Source: Cyclobacteriaceae bacterium
GTDB lineage: Bacteria; Bacteroidota; Bacteroidia; Cytophagales; Cyclobacteriaceae
Direction: 5' to 3'
NCBI GenBank assembly: GCA_020832375.1
Contig: JAFIEW010000012.1
Coordinates: 1 to 51,661, forward strand
DNA: 51,661 bases
Below are positions 10,694-19,852 of this stretch, piece by piece. How positions within the stretch are numbered: position 1 is the stretch's first letter; every line of letters begins with the position of its first letter. The position numbers and the translations under genes were made by a program. The notes under the pieces are model-generated. The model saw only the letters and a program-made list of their open reading frames with translations, was not told where the DNA came from and ran no database searches.

Positions 10694-12751
10694 TTACTTT
10701 CCCTGATCACCAGGATACTTTTCAAACCACGAGAGAATGTATCCTACGTGTCGAAACAAATTGCTCGGACGCGTAGTGATGCCATGTCCAGCACCCTGAA
10801 TCCTCACCATCATACTCTCCACACCCTGTACCCTGAGCGCACCATAATACTGCTCAGTCTCACTCATAGGGGTGCGAAAATCTTGCTCACCCGTCACAAG
10901 CATGGTCGGGGTGGTTACATTGCCAACGAGGGAAATCGGCGAACGGTCCAAATACTGCATTGGATCCTCCCACGGCTTCTTATCAAACCAATATTTCTGA
11001 TAAAAAGGATAGCCATCGGCGGTGAGTGCAAAACTATACCAATTGATCACTGGCTTACTCACCACTGCCGCTGCAAAGCGATCAGTCTTACCGATACTCC
11101 ATGCAGTTAGCACCCCACCACCGCTACCGCCTGTGATATAGAGGCGATCTTCATCAATAACACCCTTTTCTATCACAGCATCTACCCCAGACATGAGGTC
11201 ATCATAATCTTCGCTCGGGTAGTTTTGGTTGATGTACCCTCCAAACTCCTCACCATAGGTGGTGCTACCGCGCGGATTAGTATAAAGCACAACATAGCCT
11301 TTAGCGGCCATCAACTGAATTTCTGCAGTAAAATGAGGTCCATAAGCCAAGTGAGGTCCACCGTGGATTTCCAAAATCAAAGGATACTTCTTGCTTTCGT
11401 CAAAATCAGGAGGGTAGACAACCCATCCATGAATGTCTTTGCCATCAAAAGAAGATGGAAACCATATCTCTTCGACTTTCCCTAATTTTCTTGAGCTGAG
11501 GAAAGTTTCATTGAGCGTAGTCAGTTGCATGTCTTTGCCTTTGTTGCGACGATTGCCTACTGCCAACTCCGCTGGTCTATCGGTAGACGTAAGTGTAAAG
11601 GCATATTCGCCTTTAGCATTGATGCTCAAATCACCACCCATATAAGGCCTACCGAAACTAGTGCCACCAATATTTTTGGTGATCTCTTCCGCTTTGCCTG
11701 TCTTCAGGTCAATTACCGCTAGCTTTCCGCTTCCTTGATCCGTATACTGAGCAAAAACCTGCTTACCGTCCGCAGTCCATACAAAGGAAGATAAATCACG
11801 ATCAAACCCGTGGTCTAACTCTCTTCGGTTATTACCATCGATATCCATCACAAACACCCTAGAAAGCTGATACCCTACAAACCGATCTTCAAAGCTATTG
11901 AAAACGATTTGACTGCCATCAGGTGAGACTACAGGCGCGCGATTAGGACCTCTGCCAGAGGTAAGTTGCTCAGGTTGGGATGAGCTCGTAATGGCCTGCT
12001 TCCAAATGTGAGAATCATTAGGATCTAAATCGGCGCTTGCTGTTCTATTGGCCGAATAAATGAGGTGCTTGCTATCAGGCGTCCAGTCGGGTAAGGTATG
12101 ATCATAGTCGCCACTCGTAATTTGCCGCACTGATCCGCCTGCTGTTGATGCGATAAAGATATGCCTGAAAGAAGGCTCTAGGAAGTCAAAATTACCATCT
12201 GCTTTATATTTGGCCTGATCAATGACTACTGGTCCTTTTGCCCAATCGGCACCTTTGGGTGGCGATGGCAAATCAACTTTATGCTTTTTACCTGCAGATA
12301 CATTGGCTGTAAAGGCAATGTATTTTCCATTAGGACTCCACTTGATGCCTGAAGGAGATTGAGCCATATTAGTAATCGCACTTTCATTACCACTCTCCAT
12401 CCATCTTACGATCAATTGCACCTTACCATCACGCGCGGAAAGATAGGCTAGCCGCTTGCCATCAGGTGACCATCGTGGACTGAAGTGACTCACTTTACCG
12501 GTACTAAGCGCTTCGTGCGTTTTGCCATCAGCACTCATCAACCATAGGTTGGTGTATTTGCGGTCGGTCATCACGTCAAACTGATTTCGCACATAGACGA
12601 TCTGCTTACCGTCAGGACTGATTTGAGGGTCGCTTACATACTGTAACTCAAAGATATCGAGATAGTCAAACGCTTGGGTAGCCTCTTGCGCTTTCACGCT
12701 CCAACATCCCAACATTAAAATAAAAATCGTATAAATTCCTTTTCTTAACAT
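10694..12751 (-). CDS. Secreted S9 family peptidase (prolyl oligopeptidase type)
   Basis: Serine peptidase of 685 residues from ATG 12751; the frame runs on to 12778, but the ATG at 12751 starts a clean signal peptide (MLRKGIYTIFILMLGCWSVKA, cut before QEATQ). The N-terminal half is a beta-propeller with repeated SPDGK/SPNGK PD40-like blades. The C-terminal half is an alpha/beta hydrolase with HGGPH for the oxyanion region and the triad S543 (GGSGGG), D624 (GEQDFRTP) and H656 (GAGHG). The family cleaves short peptides, often acyl- or dipeptidyl-peptides, and the signal peptide puts it in the periplasm. A minus-strand TAATTTTG (12823-12816) upstream is a candidate -7 box without a good -33. 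Confidence 0.93.
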   Translation of the reverse strand: MLRKGIYTIFILMLGCWSVKAQEATQAFDYLDIFELQYVSDPQISPDGKQIVYVRNQFDVMTDRKYTNLWLMSADGKTHEALSTGKVSHFSPRWSPDGKRLAYLSARDGKVQLIVRWMESGNESAITNMAQSPSGIKWSPNGKYIAFTANVSAGKKHKVDLPSPPKGADWAKGPVVIDQAKYKADGNFDFLEPSFRHIFIASTAGGSVRQITSGDYDHTLPDWTPDSKHLIYSANRTASADLDPNDSHIWKQAITSSSQPEQLTSGRGPNRAPVVSPDGSQIVFNSFEDRFVGYQLSRVFVMDIDGNNRRELDHGFDRDLSSFVWTADGKQVFAQYTDQGSGKLAVIDLKTGKAEEITKNIGGTSFGRPYMGGDLSINAKGEYAFTLTSTDRPAELAVGNRRNKGKDMQLTTLNETFLSSRKLGKVEEIWFPSSFDGKDIHGWVVYPPDFDESKKYPLILEIHGGPHLAYGPHFTAEIQLMAAKGYVVLYTNPRGSTTYGEEFGGYINQNYPSEDYDDLMSGVDAVIEKGVIDEDRLYITGGSGGGVLTAWSIGKTDRFAAAVVSKPVINWYSFALTADGYPFYQKYWFDKKPWEDPMQYLDRSPISLVGNVTTPTMLVTGEQDFRTPMSETEQYYGALRVQGVESMMVRIQGAGHGITTRPSNLFRHVGYILSWFEKYPGDQGK

Positions 12752-12778
12752 AGTTTGTAAATTTAGATTATCAATCAT

Positions 12779-13208
12779 TCAAAGTGAAGATAATCAACAA
12801 TCGCAGGCTTACTAGCAAAATTATGATGATTGGTCGTATGATGTCATCATTAACAGTCCGCCATGCAATGTAGTATTATCTTTTTTAGTTGGAATGAGGA
12901 GGCGATTTATTACATCAAGTCCAATATTATTTGGTTACGGACTTTACTAAGAGGCGAAATGAGGAAACAGAGGTTGGTAGCATTATAAATGCTTTTTACG
13001 TTAAAATGGAGAGCATAGGTCCATCATAAAATTCAATATAGGATAGTCAAAATGATAAAAACAATTCACCTTGATGCCATTCATTTTTTAAAGACAGGAA
13101 AGTACATTTTTTCTACTATCCAATAAGGTAGAGCATTATGATCATCACATTTCAGCTAGCTGCTTGCAAAGGGGTAGTTAATTCATGGTCACCAACTGAT
13201 TCATCGTA
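12779..13208. other. Spacer between S9 peptidase and RluD genes
   Basis: No gene seen. It contains the candidate -7 box TAATTTTG for the peptidase (minus strand, 12823-12816), one TTGGAATGAG motif at 12889-12898 preceded by a T-run, and a weak distant inverted repeat GGATAGT (13041-13047) / ACTATCC (13125-13131). Confidence 0.5.
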
Positions 13209-14225
13209 TCAATGATGATTGACGTAATCCCTCCATCTTTGAAGTACAAGCTCAAATTCTTCCGGGAGCGGCTGCTCAAAATACAACTTATCACCACTCA
13301 CGGGATGAATAAAGCCTAATGAAAACGCGTGTAAAGCCTGCCTTGGCATTACTTTGAAGGTGTTTTGCACGAACGATTTATATTTTGAAAAGAGCGTTCC
13401 TTTTCTTATCTGCATACCACCATACATTTCATCCGCAAAAATTGGATGGCCAATGCTCTTCATATGCGCTCTAATTTGATGGGTACGCCCAGTTTCGAGC
13501 TTACAGCTAATGAGCGAAACATAGCGAATGCTTTCTTCAGTTTGGTAGTGCGTAACGGCGCGCTTGCCAAAGTCACCATCAGGAAATACATCGGTAAGAC
13601 GTCTATCTTTAAAACTTCTTCCCAAATTCACATCGATTGTTCCCTCAGCTGGATTAGGCTCGCCCCACACCAGTGCGCGATAAGTACGTTCAATGCTATG
13701 ATCGAAAAACTGCTTCGCCAAGTGAGTCATAGCAATTTCTGTTTTAGCTACTACAAGCAAGCCAGAAGTATCTTTGTCGATTCGATGCACGAGCCCTGGT
13801 CTTCCTTCGTTATCAGGCATAGTAGGAAGGTTTTGGAAGTGATGGGTAAGCGCATTGACAAGCGTTCCTGTCCAGTTTTCATGGCCAGGATGTACCACCA
13901 TACCTGCGGGTTTATTGACCACTAAAAGCGCATCATCTTCGTAGATAATGTCGAGCGGTATATCCTCAGGGTACACCTCAGTATCTCTAGGTGGCTCACT
14001 CATGACTACAGTTACTACATCAGAAGGCCTTATTTTGTAGTTGGTTTTAACTTCCTCGTCATTCACACGAATCTGCCCCTCTTTGATCGTTTGCTGTATC
14101 CTTGTTCTCGAAGTATTCGGGAGGCGATCCATCAAAAACTTATCGATACGCACCATCTCCTGCTTTTTGTCCGCGACAAAGCGATAGTGCTCAAATTCTC
14201 CTTCTGTATGTGAATGATTTTCCAT
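13209..14225 (-). CDS. RluD-type 23S rRNA pseudouridine synthase
   Basis: RluA-family pseudouridine synthase of 338 residues. An N-terminal S4 RNA-binding domain (about 25-85; RIDKFLMDRLPNTSRTRIQQ) precedes the catalytic domain with HRIDKDTSG at 147-155, where D150 is the catalytic aspartate, and the family motif LETGRTHQIRAHM. S4 plus this length fits RluD, which modifies helix 69 of 23S rRNA. The exact target uridines are inferred from the family; the other RluA members (RluC) cannot be fully excluded. Unlinked in function to its neighbours. Confidence 0.9.
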   Translation of the reverse strand: MENHSHTEGEFEHYRFVADKKQEMVRIDKFLMDRLPNTSRTRIQQTIKEGQIRVNDEEVKTNYKIRPSDVVTVVMSEPPRDTEVYPEDIPLDIIYEDDALLVVNKPAGMVVHPGHENWTGTLVNALTHHFQNLPTMPDNEGRPGLVHRIDKDTSGLLVVAKTEIAMTHLAKQFFDHSIERTYRALVWGEPNPAEGTIDVNLGRSFKDRRLTDVFPDGDFGKRAVTHYQTEESIRYVSLISCKLETGRTHQIRAHMKSIGHPIFADEMYGGMQIRKGTLFSKYKSFVQNTFKVMPRQALHAFSLGFIHPVSGDKLYFEQPLPEEFELVLQRWRDYVNHH

Positions 14226-14420
14226 GTTTTTATGAAATAGTGTGTGGTGAATAGTAAATAGAAAGAAGGTGATTTATAGAAAACACTAATTTCTTGATTT
14301 CCTAATTACTAATCCCAGTATTTAATCCGTAATGCCTTTATCAGTTTAATAATTTTAAACTTGATATGCCATTCTTTGTATAACCAATGCCAAACTAGTG
14401 CTGACTACTTGTTAATTGTA

Positions 14421-16001
14421 TTAAAATTCTGAAGTAAAGTGAAATTCTATGTCGGGATAGTTATCCATCACCATTTGTAGCCATGATTTGGTTTCAGCCA
14501 TAAACACCCACTTTCCATCTTTATCTTGAGCAATGTGACGATATTTGCTATCAATAAATTCGTTGAGCTTCTTTTTATCCTTAGAAGAAATCCAACAAGC
14601 TTTATAAAGACTTGTTCCCACAAAATCGCAAGTAGCATTGTACTCATGTTTAAGGCGGTGCTGAATTACTTCAAACTGTAGTGCACCTACTGTACCAACT
14701 ACCCTCCTAGCACCCATTTCGAAAGTAAAAAGCTGCGCTACTCCTTCATCCATCAATTGCTTAAGTCCTTTATCGAGCTGCTTGGTTTTCATGGCGTCTT
14801 TATTGATCACCTCCTTGAAAATTTCAGGGGAAAAGCTAGGGATCCCTTTAAAATTACCAATATCTTTCACTCCTAGCGTATCCCCTATTTTTAAGTTACC
14901 TGTATCAAAAAGTCCAACGATATCTCCCGGCCATGCCTCATCGATAATTTCCTTGTCCTGAGCCATAAAAGCCGTGGCATTGGAGAACTTGAGGTTTTTA
15001 TTCATCCTTTGATGCTTATAGGGATGTGTACGCTCAAATTTACCCGAACACACCCTCAAGAAAGCAATTCTATTTCTATGTTTGGGGTCCATATTAGCGT
15101 GAATCTTAAATACAAATCCGCTAAAATCTTTCTCAGATGGCTCTATGGTTTTCAACTCTGTTTGTCGAGCTCTTGGTTGAGGTGCTATATCAATAAAGCA
15201 ATCTAATAATTCTTTTACCCCAAAATTATTGACTGCAGAGCCAAAAAATACAGGAGCAACCTCACCGCTTAGATAAGTTTCTCTATCAAAAGGGTCGTAT
15301 CCTCCACTTATTAACTCTACATCTTCTTGAAGCTGAGCCGTTGGCAATTCTCCAATCTCTTTTTCTAGTCGAGGATCTTCGAGGTTTTTAATTTCTACTG
15401 TATCTCCAGTAAGTTTGGTTTGGCTACCTTTAAATAGGATTAAACTCTCAGAATATAGGCTATAAACTCCTTTGAAGCTTTTACCCATGCCGATAGGCCA
15501 GCTCATAGGCCTCACTTTGATATTCAGTTTTTCCTCAATTTCATCTAGCAAATCATAAGGATCTCGCCCTTCACGGTCGAGTTTGTTAATGAATACCATC
15601 ACTGGCGTATTGCGCATGCGGCATACTTCCATCAACTTTTCTGTTTGAATCTCAACACCTTTCACACAATCCACTACCAAGATCACACTATCAACGGCTG
15701 TAAGGGTACGATAAGTGTCCTCTGCGAAATCTTGGTGACCTGGGGTATCTAATAAATTGATCTTCTTGCCGTTATATTCAAATCCCATTACAGAAGTGGC
15801 AACAGATATACCCCTCTGCTTTTCAATTTCCATGAAGTCAGAGGTGGCATGTCGGTCAATTTTTGAGGATTTTACCGCACCAGCTTCTTTGATCGCTCCA
15901 CCAAAAAGCAATAGCTTTTCAGTAAGCGTGGTTTTACCTGCATCGGGGTGAGAAATGATACCAAAAGTTTTCCTTTTGTTGATTTGATCGGTAATATTCA
16001 T
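14421..16001 (-). CDS. prfC: Peptide chain release factor 3
   Basis: Class II release factor GTPase, which removes RF1/RF2 from the ribosome after termination. 526 residues, normal length. G1 SHPDAGKTT at 17-25, switch [10 protein letters not shown] at 84-91, NKLDRE for guanine specificity, then an EF-Tu-like domain 2 and the RF3-specific C-terminus with [18 protein letters not shown]. The conserved [20 protein letters not shown] switch I region separates it from EF-G. A minus-strand TACCTTTG at 16088-16081 is a likely -7 box, placing the transcript start about 70-75 nt upstream of the ATG. Confidence 0.96.
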   Translation of the reverse strand: MNITDQINKRKTFGIISHPDAGKTTLTEKLLLFGGAIKEAGAVKSSKIDRHATSDFMEIEKQRGISVATSVMGFEYNGKKINLLDTPGHQDFAEDTYRTLTAVDSVILVVDCVKGVEIQTEKLMEVCRMRNTPVMVFINKLDREGRDPYDLLDEIEEKLNIKVRPMSWPIGMGKSFKGVYSLYSESLILFKGSQTKLTGDTVEIKNLEDPRLEKEIGELPTAQLQEDVELISGGYDPFDRETYLSGEVAPVFFGSAVNNFGVKELLDCFIDIAPQPRARQTELKTIEPSEKDFSGFVFKIHANMDPKHRNRIAFLRVCSGKFERTHPYKHQRMNKNLKFSNATAFMAQDKEIIDEAWPGDIVGLFDTGNLKIGDTLGVKDIGNFKGIPSFSPEIFKEVINKDAMKTKQLDKGLKQLMDEGVAQLFTFEMGARRVVGTVGALQFEVIQHRLKHEYNATCDFVGTSLYKACWISSKDKKKLNEFIDSKYRHIAQDKDGKWVFMAETKSWLQMVMDNYPDIEFHFTSEF

Positions 16002-16080
16002 AAAGTTAGGTACAGAATTGGCTCAAGTATCTTAAATTTAGATTCTGAGATGATTCATGCTATTTTGAGTTTTCAACCCG

Positions 16081-16088
16081 CAAAGGTA
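16081..16088 (-). promoter_or_regulatory. Candidate -7 box for prfC
   Basis: TACCTTTG on the minus strand is a perfect TAnnTTTG match 80 bp upstream of the prfC start. No clear TTG -33 element is seen at the expected distance, so this is a partial promoter call. Confidence 0.45.
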
Positions 16089-16160
16089 GCAAAAATTAAT
16101 GAGTCTTATTCTATGTGATGGGTTTATTATGGGTAGCTTATAGCGATAAAGGACTTCATT

Positions 16161-16333
16161 TTAACCCGGGTTCTGCATTAGGATTCGTAATGAGAGTACA
16201 AAATGCAATAAAACCAAGTATTTAGCGACTGAGGCATAGCACCGCTTTGGTGAAGGCGATAAATACAGCGAATCGATTGATTTTGAAGCAGTTTTCGCTC
16301 GAAATAGCGTTTCTAGTGCATATTCTGGGTTAA
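16161..16333 (+). repeat. 173-bp palindromic repeat, copy 1
   Basis: A MITE- or REP-like element bounded by TTAACCC and GGGTTAA. Its ends form imperfect terminal inverted repeats (AACCCGGGTTCTGCATTAG against AACCCAGAATATGCACTAG on the other strand). An inner pair GTATTTAGCG (16219-16228) / CGATAAATAC flanks the centre GGCATAGCACCGC. A second copy of the same length lies at 32308-32480 in the opposite orientation. The short open frame across this copy (16161-16397, TTG start) is not a gene. Confidence 0.85.
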
Positions 16334-16355
16334 GGTAAAAGGCTTGTTTCCCCCC

Positions 16356-16421
16356 CTCATTCCAAGCACAAAAAAAGCCATTAACTTCTAGAGTCAATGG
16401 CTTTCATTTTATTGGAATGAG
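16356..16421 (-). terminator. Terminator of the M13 peptidase gene, nested in an inverted motif pair
   Basis: The inner hairpin AAAGCCATT (16374-16382) / AATGGCTTT (16396-16404), extended by three more pairs, is followed on the minus strand by a run of seven T. It lies 29 bp after the stop of the M13 gene. The hairpin is enclosed by CTCATTCCAA (16356-16365) and TTGGAATGAG (16412-16421), a perfect 10-bp inverted pair of the dispersed motif. Confidence 0.85.
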
Positions 16422-16432
16422 AACAAAGTATG

Positions 16433-18484
16433 CTACCACATGCGCACACGATCCTCTTCAGGTCGATACATCTTATTTTCTTTTGTTAGCTCGAAAGCTT
16501 CGTAGAAGTCATCTAGATTACTTAGTGGCCCAAGTACTCTAAACTCACCTGGCGCATGCACGTCAGTAACAAGTTTTTGTTTAAGCGTCTGAGGACGGTG
16601 CTTAATCGTCCACACTTGCGCCCAGCTGATGTAGAATCGCTGTTCGGGTGTAAAACCATCAATCAAACCGGGACGACCTTCAGCTTCTAGGTGTTTTTGC
16701 AAACCATCAAACGCTACAGCAAGCCCAGCTAAGTCAGCGATATTTTCACCTAATGTCATGCGTCCGTTTACTGACAAAGTATCAAATACAGTGAATTCAT
16801 CAAATTGCTTGGCAAGCTTGTCAGCTTCAGCCTCAAACTGCTCGGCATCTTTTTCCTGCCACCAATCATTCATGTTGCCGTATGCATCAAACTTCCGACC
16901 TTGATCATCGAAACCATGGCTAATTTCATGTCCTATTACGGCACCGATCCCGCCGAAATTGACGGCTGCATCTGCTTGATAGTCATAAAAAGGTGGTTGC
17001 AAGATTCCTGCAGGAAATACTATCTCATTTTTAGAAGGGCTGAAGTAAGCATTGACTGTAGGAGGAGTCATAAACCACTCATTAGGATCTACTTCAGTGC
17101 CTAATTTTCTGATGTTTTCCATTTTTGACCATCTACGGACATTCATCAAGCTACCAATGAATTGATCTTCGAGCACTATTTCACTGTAATCTTTCCATTC
17201 ATCAGGATAACCAATTTTCACCTTGAAGGTAGAAAGCTTCTCCATCGCTTTCTCCTTGGTCTCTTCGGTCATCCATTCAAGGTTTTGAATTCGCTCTCCG
17301 AATGCCTCTAAGATAAGATCTACCATTTCTTTAGCGCTTTCTTTTGCCTCAGGAGGAAATACCTCTTCAACATAAATTCTGCCCAATGCCTCGCCTAAGC
17401 TTCCATTCACTAAAGCAATCATACGCTGCCATCTTGGCCTCATCTCCTCGGTGCCACTCAAGGTAGTGCCATAAAAAGCGAAGTTTTCCAATACAAAATC
17501 GTGACTCATATAGGGTGCTAGAGAACGGACTAGGTGCCACTCAAAGTAGTGCTTCCAATCTTGTAAGGATATGTCGCTGATCATCTTGTTGAATTCTTTG
17601 AAGAAATCAGGCTGAGCCACATTAATGGTATCTAAATCATTGATATCGAAGGCAGAAATATAAACAGCCCAGTCAAATTGAGGCGTAAGCTTTTGAAGTT
17701 CAGTAATAGACTTTTTGTTATATTGTGCTTCTCTATTTCTACGCTCCGTACGCGTCATGCTTGCTTGAGCAAATCTAGTTTCAATCTTCATGATTGCCTT
17801 AGCTGCAGCTTTAGCATCGTCCTTTTCATTTCCTAGTAGGTGAAGCATCGCAGCAATGTGGTCAACGTAATTAGCTTGAAGCGCTCGACTTTCACTATCA
17901 GTTTTTGTGTAGTAATCGCGATCAGGAAGGCCGATGCCACCTTGAGAAACGTTAGCAATATATACCTCACTATCCTTTAGGTCTTGTCCTACATAAAATC
18001 CAAATGCACCTGCGAGACCATTTTTGTGCAGGAATGCAATTAATGGACTAATTTCAGATTTACTGCTAATGCTATTGATTTCTTCAATGTACGGTGCTAG
18101 TGGTTGAGTGCCATCTCGCTCAATCTGAAGTGAGTCCATAGCCTGCTCAAAAAGCTTAGCTGCCTTTGCTTGATCACTATTGGCATCATATTGATTGGTT
18201 TCAATGGCGCGATTGAGTACATGTAGTAATACACTATCATTGTAATCTCTGAGTTCATTGAAGCTTCCCCACTGACCCTCTGCGCTTGGAATTTCGGTTT
18301 CATCGAGCCATTTGCCAGCAACAAATCTAAAAAAATCATCTCCAGGATGAATATCTTGATTCATCCTGTCGAGATAAACCGAAGGTTTAGTCTTATTTTC
18401 TTCTTCTTGGCTTTCACAAGCACTAAATGCTACAGCTGTTAAGACAAGGCATCCAATCAGCATTTCTTTCACTTTTTTAAGCAT
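16433..18484 (-). CDS. M13 family metallopeptidase, lipoprotein (PepO/neprilysin-like)
   Basis: Zinc endopeptidase of 683 residues for oligopeptides. A lipoprotein signal ends at C23 (AFSAC), so the enzyme is membrane-anchored in the periplasm or outer membrane. The M13 N-terminal domain covers about 40-415. Catalytic elements: substrate-binding NAYFSPSKNEI at 478-488, zinc motif HEISH at 519-523 (H519, E520, H523) and third ligand E580 in GENIADLAGL. The protein ends in RMW, close to the CxxW/RVW end of the family. It is monocistronic, with a strong terminator just downstream. With the S9, M43 and M16 enzymes it adds to a large extracytoplasmic peptidase set in this window. Confidence 0.94.
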   Translation of the reverse strand: MLKKVKEMLIGCLVLTAVAFSACESQEEENKTKPSVYLDRMNQDIHPGDDFFRFVAGKWLDETEIPSAEGQWGSFNELRDYNDSVLLHVLNRAIETNQYDANSDQAKAAKLFEQAMDSLQIERDGTQPLAPYIEEINSISSKSEISPLIAFLHKNGLAGAFGFYVGQDLKDSEVYIANVSQGGIGLPDRDYYTKTDSESRALQANYVDHIAAMLHLLGNEKDDAKAAAKAIMKIETRFAQASMTRTERRNREAQYNKKSITELQKLTPQFDWAVYISAFDINDLDTINVAQPDFFKEFNKMISDISLQDWKHYFEWHLVRSLAPYMSHDFVLENFAFYGTTLSGTEEMRPRWQRMIALVNGSLGEALGRIYVEEVFPPEAKESAKEMVDLILEAFGERIQNLEWMTEETKEKAMEKLSTFKVKIGYPDEWKDYSEIVLEDQFIGSLMNVRRWSKMENIRKLGTEVDPNEWFMTPPTVNAYFSPSKNEIVFPAGILQPPFYDYQADAAVNFGGIGAVIGHEISHGFDDQGRKFDAYGNMNDWWQEKDAEQFEAEADKLAKQFDEFTVFDTLSVNGRMTLGENIADLAGLAVAFDGLQKHLEAEGRPGLIDGFTPEQRFYISWAQVWTIKHRPQTLKQKLVTDVHAPGEFRVLGPLSNLDDFYEAFELTKENKMYRPEEDRVRMW

Positions 18485-18598
18485 ATTAATTTGGTTAAAG
18501 GTAATATTTTTGGTCTTTTAATGATCATTTGCCATATTTAAAACCATCATTGATGTAATTACTCAAATTTAATTGAATAGCAGCGGATTTGAAAACTA

Positions 18599-18628
18599 TT
18601 TGTGCTCAATGGTGTTATGCTATTTTAA
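18599..18628 (+). promoter_or_regulatory. Weak candidate promoter for the 155-residue gene
   Basis: TTTG (18599-18602), an 18-nt spacer and TATTTTAA (18621-18628), which matches TAnnTTTG at six of eight positions counting the free ones. It is 18 bp from the ATG, so the leader would be very short. Confidence 0.3.
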
Positions 18629-18645
18629 GATGAAACAATAACAAT

Positions 18646-19113
18646 ATGGCACGAGCAAGTTTAAAATTAATAGAAGCATTAAGAAAAACAGCTGATAACT
18701 TAGCCAATGGCTCTCCTTATCAGTGGGGACACATGGGAGCGTGTAATTGTGGTAATTTAGCCCAAGAGCTCACGAAATATTCAAAGGCAGAAATACATGC
18801 CTTTGCAATGCGTAAGCATGGTGATTGGAATGAGCAAGTATCTGAGTACTGCGATACAAGTGGTTTCCATATCGATATGATTATCAGTGAAATGTTACAG
18901 TCGGGTTTATCAATAGAGGATCTTATGAACTTAGAAAAGCTTTCTGACGACCAAATACTATTAAGGCTACCCAAAGATAAACGCCACCTAGAGAAGAACA
19001 ATAAACAACATGTAGAGCTGTATATGCGTGCATGGGCAGACCTTCTTGAAGAGCAGTGGGCAGAAGCCAACATTAAAATACCAAAAGAAGAACTTGATGT
19101 TGTAAAGAATTAA
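18646..19113 (+). CDS. Conserved-looking protein of unknown function, 155 residues
   Basis: I do not recognise a family. It is a small soluble protein without signal peptide or membrane helix, rich in charged helices. Notable residues: a CxC with neighbouring histidine in YQWGHMGACNCGNLAQ (about 25-40), another cysteine in YCDTSGFHIDM, and a lysine/arginine-rich segment LPKDKRHLEKNNKQH (about 115-129). It is the only plus-strand gene among minus-strand genes before 27050 and ends in a bidirectional terminator. The ATG at 18646 follows an AT-rich leader. Its codon use looks like that of its neighbours, so it is probably a real gene; the function is open. Confidence 0.8.
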   Translation: MARASLKLIEALRKTADNLANGSPYQWGHMGACNCGNLAQELTKYSKAEIHAFAMRKHGDWNEQVSEYCDTSGFHIDMIISEMLQSGLSIEDLMNLEKLSDDQILLRLPKDKRHLEKNNKQHVELYMRAWADLLEEQWAEANIKIPKEELDVVKN

Positions 19114-19140
19114 AAAAAAGCCGCTTGATGCGGCTTTTTT
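19114..19140. terminator. Bidirectional terminator
   Basis: Stem AAAAAAGCCGC / GCGGCTTTTTT with loop TTGAT, placed between the convergent genes ending at 19113 (plus) and 19144 (minus). A- and T-runs on both sides serve both strands. Confidence 0.92.
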
Positions 19141-19143
19141 ATA

Positions 19144-19839
19144 TTAAAGTATATTCATTTTGTCGTATAGGGCATGCTTATAGGACGCTCCAATTGGAAT
19201 GGCTCGATCATTAAAAAACACATTACCATCATCTATAAATTCTACCTTATTTAAATTGACGATATGACTCCTATGAACCCTAGCAAACATATGTTCGGGT
19301 AATTTTTTCAATACTCCCTTCATGGTGCTATGTACAATAAGCTTCTTTTTATTGACCCAAATCACCACATAGTCAGCCATTGCCTCCACCATTTCAATAT
19401 CATCGTATTTGACATTTACTAATCTCCCTTCGGAACGAACCATAATGTTGTTTTGAAGAACATTGAGCTGTGCATTGTTCATAAGACGATAACGAGCCTT
19501 ACTAACCGCTTTAAGAAAACGAGGGTAATCAATGGGCTTTACGATATAATCAGTAACTCCAGATTCAAAAGCTTCAGATGCATGATTATCAGAGTTGGAT
19601 ACTAAAATAACTTCATAATCATCTTTTAGCGTCCTCAACAACTCAAATCCATTCATTTCAGGCATTTGAATGTCTAAGAAAATGATGTCTATATCATTGC
19701 GAGACAAATAATTAGATGCATCTATAGAATCGTCTAATTCGTCTTTCAAAACGAGAAAATCAGTCTTTTCTATAAATCGAGATACTACCCTACGAGAAAC
19801 GGGATCATCATCTACGACTAAACACTTAAAAGGAACCAT
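19144..19839 (-). CDS. LytTR-family response regulator
   Basis: 231 residues. Receiver about 1-120 with DDD at 10-12, phospho-acceptor D56 (IIFLDIQMPEMNG) and K in YIVKPIDY. The LytTR DNA-binding domain covers about 130-231 (VKYDDIEMVEAMADYV, FARVHRSHIVNLNKV). It begins 13 bp after the riboflavin synthase stop, so the two genes are probably cotranscribed. No histidine kinase is adjacent, making it an orphan regulator here. The usual partner of LytTR regulators is a LytS-type kinase; one is present at 29776-30807, but it has its own regulator. Confidence 0.92.
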   Translation of the reverse strand: MVPFKCLVVDDDPVSRRVVSRFIEKTDFLVLKDELDDSIDASNYLSRNDIDIIFLDIQMPEMNGFELLRTLKDDYEVILVSNSDNHASEAFESGVTDYIVKPIDYPRFLKAVSKARYRLMNNAQLNVLQNNIMVRSEGRLVNVKYDDIEMVEAMADYVVIWVNKKKLIVHSTMKGVLKKLPEHMFARVHRSHIVNLNKVEFIDDGNVFFNDRAIPIGASYKHALYDKMNIL

Positions 19840-19852
19840 AGATTTCTTTAGT

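Noticed and set aside
16161-16397. A 78-codon open frame on the minus strand
   Set aside because: It begins at TTG inside the M13 terminator and runs through the palindromic repeat; the protein has no recognisable character and is explained by the repeat.
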